Assembly: GCA_964443825.1 (NCBI GenBank)
Contig: CAYUEV010000026.1
Span: forward strand, 1-22,604
DNA length: 22,604 nt
Direction: 5' to 3'
From: UBA1081 sp964443825
GTDB taxonomy: Bacteria > Bacillota > Clostridia > Oscillospirales > Acutalibacteraceae
Made by a program: the position numbers and the translations under genes
The notes under the pieces: model-generated
What the model saw: the letters and a program-made list of their open reading frames with translations, nothing else
Database searches by the model: none
Told to the model about the DNA's origin: nothing
Shown: piece after piece, positions 15,936 through 22,604 of the stretch
Numbering within the stretch: the stretch's first letter is position 1
Layout of the letters: every line of letters begins with the position of its first letter

Positions 15936-17607
15936 ACAATCCCGTGATTTTGCCGTTTTCGTCAATATCCATATTAAGAGCGGCGGGCGTTTTCCCAAGC
16001 CCCGGCATAGTTAAAATATCGCCCGTCATAACCGTTAAAAATCCCGCTCCCAGGCGCGGTATCACGTCTTTTACGGTAATATTGAAATTAGAAGGCTTGC
16101 AAAGCTTCATAGGATCGTCCGAAAGGGAATACTGCGTTTTTGAAACGCATATGGGGAGGCGCGATTTATTTAAATTTTCTATTTCCTTAATTGACTTTAA
16201 CGCCCTGGGAGCGTAATCAACGCCCGACGCTCTGTAAATTTCTTTCGCTATAGTTTCGATTTTTTGCGTTATAGGCTCGTCTAAATCGTAAAGATAATGA
16301 AAATTTCTGTTATTTTCGGTTTTTTCTATAACGTCGCGGACGGTTTCGGCAAGAGATACGGCTCCTTCCCCGCCTTTCTGGTAGCCTTCCGAAATCGAGG
16401 CCGGAACGCCCAGATTTTTACAGTAATCTATAATAAATTCAAGTTCTTCCCAAGTATCGGTTAAAAATTTATTTACCGCGACCACTACGGGAAGACCGAA
16501 CTTTTTCATGTTTTCGATATGAACGCCTAAATTTGCGATTCCCTTTTTAAGAGCGGGAAGATTGGGCTCTTTGAGGTTATTTTTATCGACGCCGCCGTTG
16601 TATTTTAAGGCTTTCGCCGTGGCGACTATAACGACGCATGAAGGAGTAAGCCCCGCCGCTCTCATTTTGATATCAAAGAATTTTTCGGCGCCTAAATCAG
16701 AGCCGAATCCCGCTTCCGTCACCGCGTAATCGGAAATTTTTAAGGCTAATTTAGTCGCTCTTATCGAGTTGCAGCCGTGGGCGATATTGGCGAACGGCCC
16801 GCCGTGAATTATAGCGGGAGTGTGTTCGAGAGTTTGCACAAGGTTTGGCTTTACGGCGTCTTTCATTAAAAGAGCCATCGCTCCCGCGCATCCCAGGTCT
16901 TTACAATATACCGGCTCGTCCGAAAAGTTATAGGCGACTAAAATATTCTCGAAGCGCTTTTTAAGGTCGCTTAAATCGGAGCAAAGACAGAGTATCGCCA
17001 TAATTTCGCTCGCGACGGTTATGTCGAAGCCGTCTTCCCTCGGAAGACCGTTGGCTTTCCCGCCTAGAGATATTACGATATTTCTTAACGCCCTGTCGTT
17101 CATATCCATGCATCTTTTAAAGATGACGCGGGACGGGTCGATTCCGAGAGCGTCGCCCCAGCGTATGTGATTGTCGATTACCGCCGAGAGGAGATTATTG
17201 GCCGCCGTCACGGCGTGCATATCGCCCGTAAAATGGAGATTTATGTCTTCCATCGGAACGACTTGACTGTAACCGCCTCCCGCCGCACCGCCTTTAATGC
17301 CGAAGACAGGACCTAAAGAAGGTTCTCTTAAAGTTATTACGGCGTTTTTACCGATTTTTCTCAGTCCGTCGCCTAAAGACACGGTGACCGTGGTTTTTCC
17401 CTCGCCCGCCGGAGTGGGGTTTACGGCCGTTACGAGTATGAGTTTCCCGTCTTTGTCGTTTTCGGTTTTTTTAATAAAGTCGTTTGAAATTTTAGCTTTA
17501 TATTTTCCGTAATATTCTAAATAATCTTCCGAAATTCCAAGACTTTCGGCTACTTTTTTAATAGGGAGCATATCCGATGACTGCGCGATTTCAACGTCTG
17601 ACTTCAT
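15931..17607 (-). CDS. fhs: Formate-tetrahydrofolate ligase
   Basis: This 558-residue enzyme joins formate to tetrahydrofolate with ATP, giving 10-formyl-THF. In Clostridia it feeds purine and one-carbon metabolism, and the methyl branch of the Wood-Ljungdahl pathway where present. The P-loop is TPAGEGKT (65-72). The family signatures are seen at GIKGGAAGGGYSQ (103-115) and VATAKALKYNGG (328-339). Length is normal and the C-terminus is intact. An in-frame TGA 30 bases or less upstream limits the choice of start; the N-terminus MKSDVEIAQ fits the family. No Shine-Dalgarno is close to ATG 17607, the nearest AGGAG lying about 50 bases upstream. It has its own promoter and is divergent from a regulator. 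Confidence 0.97.
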   Translation of the reverse strand: MKSDVEIAQSSDMLPIKKVAESLGISEDYLEYYGKYKAKISNDFIKKTENDKDGKLILVTAVNPTPAGEGKTTVTVSLGDGLRKIGKNAVITLREPSLGPVFGIKGGAAGGGYSQVVPMEDINLHFTGDMHAVTAANNLLSAVIDNHIRWGDALGIDPSRVIFKRCMDMNDRALRNIVISLGGKANGLPREDGFDITVASEIMAILCLCSDLSDLKKRFENILVAYNFSDEPVYCKDLGCAGAMALLMKDAVKPNLVQTLEHTPAIIHGGPFANIAHGCNSIRATKLALKISDYAVTEAGFGSDLGAEKFFDIKMRAAGLTPSCVVIVATAKALKYNGGVDKNNLKEPNLPALKKGIANLGVHIENMKKFGLPVVVAVNKFLTDTWEELEFIIDYCKNLGVPASISEGYQKGGEGAVSLAETVRDVIEKTENNRNFHYLYDLDEPITQKIETIAKEIYRASGVDYAPRALKSIKEIENLNKSRLPICVSKTQYSLSDDPMKLCKPSNFNITVKDVIPRLGAGFLTVMTGDILTMPGLGKTPAALNMDIDENGKITGLF

Positions 17608-17697
17608 ATTAAACCGTAAATTTCAAGCGGGCAAAACTTACCGTCTGAGATTTTCTCCTTTTTTTAAGTATTTTTTAGCTACCAAACCTTATTGTAT

Positions 17698-17725
17698 ATT
17701 GTACCACAAATTGGATTTTGGTCAA
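17698..17725 (-). promoter_or_regulatory. Promoter of fhs
   Basis: On the minus strand TTGACC (17725-17720), a 16-base spacer and TACAAT (17703-17698). A second TACAAT at 17696-17691 is an alternative -10. The leader to ATG 17607 is about 80-85 bases. Confidence 0.65.
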
Positions 17726-17775
17726 GTGTTTTTTGAATATTATCAGGCATAAATGAATGGATTTAAACTTTTATG

Positions 17776-17791
17776 AATCATTATATTGATT
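17776..17791. promoter_or_regulatory. Candidate operator palindrome between fhs and the XRE gene
   Basis: AATCA-TTATAT-TGATT is a perfect inverted repeat, seven bases before the -35 of the regulator promoter. The position would suit autoregulation by the XRE protein or control of the divergent pair. The stretch is AT-rich, so chance is possible. Confidence 0.35.
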
Positions 17792-17797
17792 AAACTA

Positions 17798-17825
17798 TTG
17801 ACATATTTGAAAAAGTGTGTATAAT
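17798..17825 (+). promoter_or_regulatory. Promoter of the XRE regulator
   Basis: TTGACA (17798-17803) and TATAAT (17820-17825) both match the consensus, with a 16-base spacer. The predicted start near 17832 gives a leader of about 60 bases ending in AAGGAGGA. Confidence 0.85.
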
Positions 17826-17893
17826 ATAAGAGTAAGAAGAAAGCGGCGAATGTACGCTAAAGTTTGACACATATTTTTAAGGAGGAATTTTCT

Positions 17894-18345
17894 GTGAAAC
17901 GCTTTCCGGAAAAAGTAAAAGAAGCCCGTTACGAGTTGGGTCTGTCTCAGACGCAGTTAGGCGAACTTGTGGGGCTGTCTCTCAGGACGATAGTGGGCTA
18001 CGAAAAAGGCGAAAAAACTCCGAGGCAGTCCACTCTTATGAAACTCGCCAGGGCTTTGGGCGTGTCCGTAAGGTTTTTGACCGACGACGATTGCGATAAT
18101 CCGCTCCAGGACATTGAGAAAGACTTTTATATCGAGACGGCTAAAAAACAATACGATACTCGCGCCGCAAGGGACATAGACGAGCTTTTGGCCGACAACG
18201 CCGCTTTGTTCGCCGGCGGGAGTTTATCTCAGGAGGAAAAAGACGACTTCTTCCAGGCGGTTATGACGGCTTACGTCATGTGCCGCGAAGAGGCGAGAAG
18301 GAAATTTGGCAGGAGAGTCTCTATAGCCGACAACTTTAGACCCAA
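17894..18345 (+). CDS. XRE-family transcriptional regulator (3' end lost in gap)
   Basis: About 150 residues are visible. Residues 1-60 form a Cro/CI-type helix-turn-helix (LGLSQTQLGELVGLSLRTIVGYEKG, split here as LGLSQTQLGEL and VGLSLRTIVGYEKG). A helical tail (about 95-140) contains DIDELLADNAALFAGG and a second amphipathic helix typical of Clostridial XRE proteins of this size. Start: GTG 17894 follows AAGGAGGA by seven bases, far better than the in-frame TTG 30 bases upstream. Related proteins usually end soon after a RKFG-like stretch, so the gene is probably nearly complete when the gap begins. The target is unknown; it is divergent from fhs with a palindrome between them. Confidence 0.88.
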
Positions 18346-18445
18346 NNNNNNNNNNNNNNNNNNNNNNNNNNNNNNNNNNNNNNNNNNNNNNNNNNNNNNN
18401 NNNNNNNNNNNNNNNNNNNNNNNNNNNNNNNNNNNNNNNNNNNNN
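18346..18445. other. Assembly gap (100 N)
   Basis: A second run of exactly 100 N, placed in the last part of the XRE gene. The true distance and content are unknown, so the reading frame after it cannot be joined to the regulator. Confidence 0.98.
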
Positions 18446-19077
18446 AATAATAAAAATAAAAACCCCGGGTTGTAATTCTTAGCTTATTATCGCTTAAAAA
18501 AGAGACAGACTTAAAGCTCAATACGTTTTACTCGTTTTATGTTTTTAAGATAGGCGGCTAACGTCTTCCCCTTGCCGCGACAGAACTATCAGCGCGGTAC
18601 ATAAAATAAAAACGCTATGGCGAAAGCGATCCCGAAAGGCTTATGCCGCTGTGGGCGCAAAGACGGAGCGCTGTTCTCTAGGCGGACGAGGTGAGGTGAA
18701 AACTCCATAAAAGGGTTTTCCTTGAGCCGTCGAGAAAAACTGTCGCTGTAAATCCCGATATGCCCGACGTTATTAGAATGATTATACCCCGCCGAACCGG
18801 GATGCCGTCGTTTTACATAAAAGTGGCGGCGCGTTCGCGTCTTGCGACGCTGGTCTTTTTGATGAGAGCGGAACTTCAGAAAAAGAGGCGAATCTCTTCG
18901 CCTCGGGAAGTATTGATTGACGATAACAAGCTTCTCGAAACGCTTAACGCCGGCGCGACTTTTTTGAGGCGGCGGCAAAATCATCCGTCCCGCCCAAACT
19001 TGCAGATTACAAGTTTAGGCGTAACTAAGCGCAAAGGCGTCGATTTACCCAAAGCGCCGATTATATCGAAAGGCGAT
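18446..19077. other. Unassigned stretch with strong hairpins, no convincing gene
   Basis: About 630 bases without a gene I can support. Open frames of 107 residues (+, 18760-19083) and 131 residues (-, 18589-18984) cross it, but they lie on opposite strands over the same bases, are rich in Arg, Ser and Pro, and show no family motif, good ribosome site or membrane segment. Hairpins include GCGTC-TTGC-GACGC (about 18838-18851), GAGGCGAA-TCTC-TTCGCCTC (18885-18904) and a longer one at 18991-19021. Two T-rich runs on the minus strand follow small stems, near 18600-18620 and at 18446-18470. It could be a structured RNA, a dispersed repeat or a decayed gene. RNase P RNA, tmRNA and SRP RNA signatures were sought and not seen. 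Confidence 0.5.
18991..19021. repeat. Long hairpin in the unassigned stretch
   Basis: CGCCCAAACTTG (18991-19002) pairs with CAAGTTTAGGCG (19010-19021) around a 7-base loop. That is 11 pairs with a single C-A mismatch. No T run follows on either strand, so it is not a standard terminator. Confidence 0.75.
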
Positions 19078-19109
19078 TTTTAACGGCGCCCGACGTCGGG
19101 CGGTTAAAA
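19078..19109 (-). terminator. Hairpin after typA, probable terminator
   Basis: The core CGCCCGACGTCGGGCG (19087-19102) is a perfect palindrome, extended by TTTTAAC/GTTAAAA arms with a two-base bulge. It starts eight bases after the typA stop. There is no long T run beyond the stem, so strength is uncertain. Confidence 0.55.
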
Positions 19110-19116
19110 CGTATTG

Positions 19117-20940
19117 TTATTTGTTTTTGTGCTCTTGCTTCATTCTTTGCTCTTTTGAGAGAATTTTCTTTCTTAGCCTCAAGCTTTTCGGCGTGACCTC
19201 AAGAAGTTCGTCGTCGCTTAAAAATTCCATACACTGCTCAAGACTTAACACGGAGTGCGGGACGAGCCTTAAAGCCTCGTCGGAACCCGCCGCTCTCGTG
19301 TTCGTCATTTGTTTTTTCTTACAAACATTACATACTATATCTTCATTTTTAGAGCATTCGCCGCAAATCATGCCTTCGTAAACCTGTACGCCCGGACCTA
19401 TAAAAAGCCTGCCTCTGTCTTGCGTGTTAAAAAGACCGTAGGCCGTGCTTTCGCCTGTTTCATGGACGACTATCGAGCCTCTTTCGCGGGTTGTAATGTC
19501 GCCTTTAAAAGGCTCGTATCCGGAGAAAAGGTTGTTCATTATACCGTAGCCGTTCGTGTCGGTTAAGAACTCGCTTCTGTAACCTATTAGTCCTCTCGCG
19601 GGGATTTTAAACTCAAGATGCGTGGTTCCGCCGTCGCGCACGGTCATATTCTCAAGCTCCCCTTTGCGGGAGCCTATTTTTTCCATAACGGCGCCTACGT
19701 AGTTTTCGGGGACTTCTACAATCAAAAGCTCTATAGGTTCGAGCGTTTCGCCGTTTTCGCCTTTTTTAAGGATAACTTTAGGACGGGATACGGCGAACTC
19801 GTAACCCTCTCGGCGCATTGTCTCTATGAGGATCGAAAGATGAAGCTCTCCTCTTCCCGACACTTTAAAAGAGTCGGTCGACTCGGTTTCCTCAACTCTC
19901 ATGCTGACGTTCGTCTCGACCTCTTTAAAAAGCCTCGCCCTTAAATTCCTTGACGTTACGAATTTGCCCTCGGTCCCCGCGAATGGGCTGTCGTTTACTA
20001 TAAAATTCATAGAGATAGTGGGTTCGTCGATTTTAACGAAAGGCAGCGGGTCTATAGAAAGCGGGTCGCAAAGCGTTTCGCCGATGTTAAGCCCGGCGAT
20101 ACCCGATACCGCCACAATATCGCCCGCCGAGGCCTCTTTTACTTCTACTCTTTTAAGTCCTTCAAACTGGTAAAGGCGCGAAACTTTTACGTTTTCGGTC
20201 GAGCCGTCCTGTTTGCAGATTACGACGTTTTCGCCGCTCTTCACGGTTCCTCTGTCGATTTTGCCCACGCCTATCCTGCCGACATAGTCGTCGTAATCTA
20301 GGCTTGAAAATAAAAGTTGCAAAGGCTTTTGGGGGTCGCCCGAAGGCGGGTCTATATTTTTGAGTATAGCGTCTAAAAGGGGCTGCATATCGCCTTCTCT
20401 TACCGCGGGGTCTAACGAGGAATAACCCTCTCTAGCCGAGGCGTACACTACGGGGAACTCTATCTGGTCGTCGTCCGCTCCAAGCTCAATAAACAGGTCG
20501 AGAACTTCGTCGAGAACTTCCTGCGGTCTCGCCCCGGGGCGGTCGATTTTATTTATAACGACGAGGGGTTTCTTTTTAAGGGCTAAAGCTTTTCCCAGAA
20601 CAAATCTAGTCTGAGGCATACAGCCCTCAAAAGCGTCGACTAAAAGCAACACGCCGTCGACCATCATCATAATGCGCTCCACCTCGCCGCCGAAATCGGC
20701 GTGTCCGGGAGTGTCCACTATGTTTATTTTAACGCCCTTGTAATGGACGGAAGTGTTTTTAGAGAGAATTGTAATGCCTCTTTCCCTTTCAAGATCGTTG
20801 GAGTCCATTACGCGATCCGCCACTTGCTCGTTCGCCCTGAAAGTTCCGCTCTGGCGGAGCATTTGGTCTACTAGAGTGGTTTTGCCGTGGTCTACGTGGG
20901 CTATTATCGCGATATTTCTTATATCTTCTCTTGAGTTCAA
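19117..20940 (-). CDS. typA: Ribosome-associated GTPase TypA/BipA
   Basis: This 607-residue translational GTPase binds the ribosome like EF-G and acts in ribosome assembly and stress adaptation. GTPase motifs: AHVDHGKT (14-21), RGITI (54-58), DTPGH (76-80), NKID (130-133) and SA near 165. EF-G-like domains follow, then the TypA-specific C-terminus with RGLIGYRSEF and LSLEQCMEF. Start: TTG 20940, with GGGGG eight bases upstream. An in-frame stop lies about 24 bases upstream and no ATG lies between, so the TTG start is well supported. Odd feature: C526, C529, C537 and C540 form CxxC-x7-CxxC in the C-terminal loop, like a small zinc knuckle. It is transcribed from its own promoter. Confidence 0.96.
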   Translation of the reverse strand: MNSREDIRNIAIIAHVDHGKTTLVDQMLRQSGTFRANEQVADRVMDSNDLERERGITILSKNTSVHYKGVKINIVDTPGHADFGGEVERIMMMVDGVLLLVDAFEGCMPQTRFVLGKALALKKKPLVVINKIDRPGARPQEVLDEVLDLFIELGADDDQIEFPVVYASAREGYSSLDPAVREGDMQPLLDAILKNIDPPSGDPQKPLQLLFSSLDYDDYVGRIGVGKIDRGTVKSGENVVICKQDGSTENVKVSRLYQFEGLKRVEVKEASAGDIVAVSGIAGLNIGETLCDPLSIDPLPFVKIDEPTISMNFIVNDSPFAGTEGKFVTSRNLRARLFKEVETNVSMRVEETESTDSFKVSGRGELHLSILIETMRREGYEFAVSRPKVILKKGENGETLEPIELLIVEVPENYVGAVMEKIGSRKGELENMTVRDGGTTHLEFKIPARGLIGYRSEFLTDTNGYGIMNNLFSGYEPFKGDITTRERGSIVVHETGESTAYGLFNTQDRGRLFIGPGVQVYEGMICGECSKNEDIVCNVCKKKQMTNTRAAGSDEALRLVPHSVLSLEQCMEFLSDDELLEVTPKSLRLRKKILSKEQRMKQEHKNK

Positions 20941-20968
20941 ATCTACAACCCCCAGTAATATCTAAAGA

Positions 20969-20997
20969 ATTATATCACCAAAAGAGAATTTTGGCAA
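20969..20997 (-). promoter_or_regulatory. Promoter of typA
   Basis: On the minus strand TTGCCA (20997-20992), a 17-base spacer and a perfect TATAAT (20974-20969). The leader is about 20-25 bases, just enough for the GGGGG ribosome site before the TTG start. Confidence 0.8.
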
Positions 20998-21084
20998 TAG
21001 TTAAAACTTCCAAAAATGCGTTACGCGCCCACAATCCTTTATATGGATTTTTTTGATAAAGTTTTTTATATTCCGAAAAATTTG

Positions 21085-21113
21085 TTGATTTATAAAAATT
21101 CTAATGATATACT
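21085..21113 (+). promoter_or_regulatory. Promoter of the GH51 gene, with extended -10
   Basis: TTGATT (21085-21090), a 17-base spacer and TATACT (21108-21113). TG at 21105-21106 forms an extended -10 element. The leader to ATG 21142 is about 22 bases and carries AGGAG. The -35 context is the same 11 bases as at 2383-2393. Confidence 0.75.
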
Positions 21114-21141
21114 AAATCAAAAAACGCGAGAGGAGACTTTT

Positions 21142-22604
21142 ATGGAGAAGTATCTTATAAACCCGAACCATAAAGTATCAAAAATAAATAAAGATATATA
21201 CGGTCATTTTTCAGAACATCTCGGAAGATGCGTTTACGAAGGGATTTACGTCGGTGAAAATTCCCATATACCAAATGTAAACGGCATGAGAAAAGACGTT
21301 GTGGACGCTTTAAAAGAGATGGGGCTTCCCGTCCTTCGCTGGCCCGGGGGGTGCTTTGCCGACGAATACCACTGGAAAGACGGCATAGGTCCTAAGGAAA
21401 CGCGCAAAAAAATGATAAACACCCATTGGGGCGGCGTGGTGGAAGACAACAGTTTCGGCACCGGCGAGTACTTTGAACTTTGCCGTCAGCTCGGTTGCGA
21501 CGCTTATATAAACGGGAATTTAGGCAGCGGAACCGTAAAAGAGATGAGCGAATGGGTAGAGTACATGACCTTTGACGGCGAGTCCCCGGAGAGCTTAAAA
21601 CGAAAAGAAAACGGCAGGCAGGAACCCTGGGAAGTTAAATATTTTGGAATAGGAAACGAAAACTGGGGCTGCGGCGGGAATATGTCGCCCGAGTACTACG
21701 CCCATGAGTTCGAGCGATACAATACTTTTTTAAAGGATTATAACGAAAAAAAACATATCTACCGCATCGCGTCAGGACCTAACGCCGAAGATTACGAGTG
21801 GACATATGAGCTTATGAAAACCGCTAAACATATGGACGGTTTAGCGCTTCATTATTACACCACGCCCAACGAAGGCGGCAAAGCCCACGCTACCGGCTTT
21901 AATGAGGATAAGTACTATGAAACGATAGTCAAGGCTTACAAAATGGAGGAAATTATAACGAGACATCTTGAGATAATGAACTCCTTAGACCCTAAAAAGC
22001 GCGTCGATTTGATAGTCGACGAGTGGGGAACCTGGTACCTGGTGGAGGAAGGGACGAACCCCGGTTTTCTCTATCAGCAAAACACCATGCGCGACGCTTT
22101 AGTCGCCGGTCTCACTCTTAATATTTTTAATAAACATTCCGACAGAATAAAAATGGCGAACATAGCCCAGACCGTGAACGTCCTTCAGTCCGTTATATTG
22201 ACGGACGGCGAGGAGTCTCTCCTGACCCCTACTTATCATGTCTTTAAAATGTATAAAAGCCATCAGGACAATACTCTTTTGGGGAGCTTTATTACGTCCG
22301 ACGCGTTCAGGTTTAAAGAGGAATCCGCCCCGTATATAACCGAAAGCGCCTCTATGGACGAGGACGGAGTTATATATTCCACTTTAACTAACGCCTCCTT
22401 AACGGAATGCGCCGAGATTAAATGCCAAATAGCGGACTCTTCAATAAAAAACGTAAAAGCCGAAATATTAACCGATAAAATGGACGCCCACAATACTTTT
22501 GGCGACAAAGACCGCGTCGCCGCTAAATATTTTTCGGAATTTACAAAAACGTCCGACGGCTTTATAACAAAACTTCCCCCATGCTCGATAGCGAAGTTTA
22601 CGAT
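21142..22604 (+). CDS. abfA: GH51 alpha-L-arabinofuranosidase (cut by window end)
   Basis: 487 residues are visible and the frame is open at the window edge; GH51 enzymes are about 500 residues, so little is missing. It removes terminal alpha-L-arabinofuranose from arabinan and arabinoxylan oligosaccharides. The (beta/alpha)8 barrel occupies about 1-370, with acid/base E173 in IGNENWG and nucleophile E294 in VDEWGTW; a beta-sandwich follows. RWPGGCFADEYHW and LHYYT are further family motifs. There is no signal peptide (MEKYLINPNHKVSK), so it should act in the cytoplasm on imported oligosaccharides. AGGAG lies seven bases before ATG 21142. It is divergent from typA; operon partners would be beyond the window. 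Confidence 0.95.
   Translation, partial: MEKYLINPNHKVSKINKDIYGHFSEHLGRCVYEGIYVGENSHIPNVNGMRKDVVDALKEMGLPVLRWPGGCFADEYHWKDGIGPKETRKKMINTHWGGVVEDNSFGTGEYFELCRQLGCDAYINGNLGSGTVKEMSEWVEYMTFDGESPESLKRKENGRQEPWEVKYFGIGNENWGCGGNMSPEYYAHEFERYNTFLKDYNEKKHIYRIASGPNAEDYEWTYELMKTAKHMDGLALHYYTTPNEGGKAHATGFNEDKYYETIVKAYKMEEIITRHLEIMNSLDPKKRVDLIVDEWGTWYLVEEGTNPGFLYQQNTMRDALVAGLTLNIFNKHSDRIKMANIAQTVNVLQSVILTDGEESLLTPTYHVFKMYKSHQDNTLLGSFITSDAFRFKEESAPYITESASMDEDGVIYSTLTNASLTECAEIKCQIADSSIKNVKAEILTDKMDAHNTFGDKDRVAAKYFSEFTKTSDGFITKLPPCSIAKFT

Noticed and set aside
15780..15998. Open frame across the first gap
   Set aside because: It is created by treating N as coding and lies antisense to neither gene's real frame. 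The gap length is unknown.
18336..18521. Open frame on the minus strand across the second gap
   Set aside because: Mostly undetermined residues, an artefact of the N run.
18760..19083. 107-residue plus-strand frame as a gene
   Set aside because: No ribosome site, no recognisable motif, and an equally long frame on the opposite strand over the same bases.
18446..19116. RNase P RNA, tmRNA or SRP RNA in the gene-free stretch
   Set aside because: The conserved blocks of these RNAs (such as GAGGAAAGTCC, or GGTTCGA near a tRNA-like end) were not found on either strand.
1..22604. CRISPR array, phage genes, transposase or integrase
   Set aside because: No regularly spaced repeats and no recombinase-like protein were seen on either strand.

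Overview
The window looks like a scaffold piece from an uncultured Gram-positive anaerobe of the Bacillota, most likely Clostridia. I infer this from the short-form HisG paired with HisZ, AGGAGG-type ribosome binding sites, near-consensus sigma-A promoters, a dockerin-type C-terminus, a very large secreted protein with choline-binding-like wall repeats, formate-tetrahydrofolate ligase, and a GH51 arabinofuranosidase. Two runs of exactly 100 N (15808-15907 and 18346-18445) are scaffold gaps of unknown true length, so nothing can be read across them.

Left part (1-7926): the tail of a dockerin-bearing protein (+) is followed by hairpins. Next come a divergent pair: a membrane protein with two zinc ribbons and degenerate TPR-like repeats (-), and a 1744-residue exported multidomain protein (+). 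The latter joins a NAGPA/DUF2233-type phosphodiester glycosidase to a purple-acid-phosphatase-like metallophosphoesterase and wall-binding repeats. This fusion is the most interesting protein here, because it suggests sequential removal of a sugar and then a phosphate from a phosphodiester-linked glycan.

Middle (7932-15756): two tRNA-Ser genes (GCU and UGA anticodons, -) sit between their own consensus promoter and a strong terminator. Upstream of them on the same strand lies a compact histidine operon, in transcription order hisZ-G-D-C-B-H-A-F-IE, with overlapping or near-abutting genes. It supplies every step from PRPP and ATP to histidine except histidinol-phosphate phosphatase. Its promoter and leader fall in or next to the first gap.

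Right part (15908-22604): formate-tetrahydrofolate ligase (-) is divergent from an XRE-family regulator (+) that runs into the second gap. A roughly 630-base stretch after that gap has no convincing gene but contains strong hairpins. It is followed by the translational GTPase TypA/BipA (-), which carries an unusual CxxC-x7-CxxC cluster, and by a GH51 alpha-L-arabinofuranosidase (+) cut by the window end.

Most of the window is ordinary core metabolism. The accessory interest lies in the glycosidase-phosphatase fusion, the zinc-ribbon repeat protein, the unexplained 18446-19077 stretch and the TypA cysteines.
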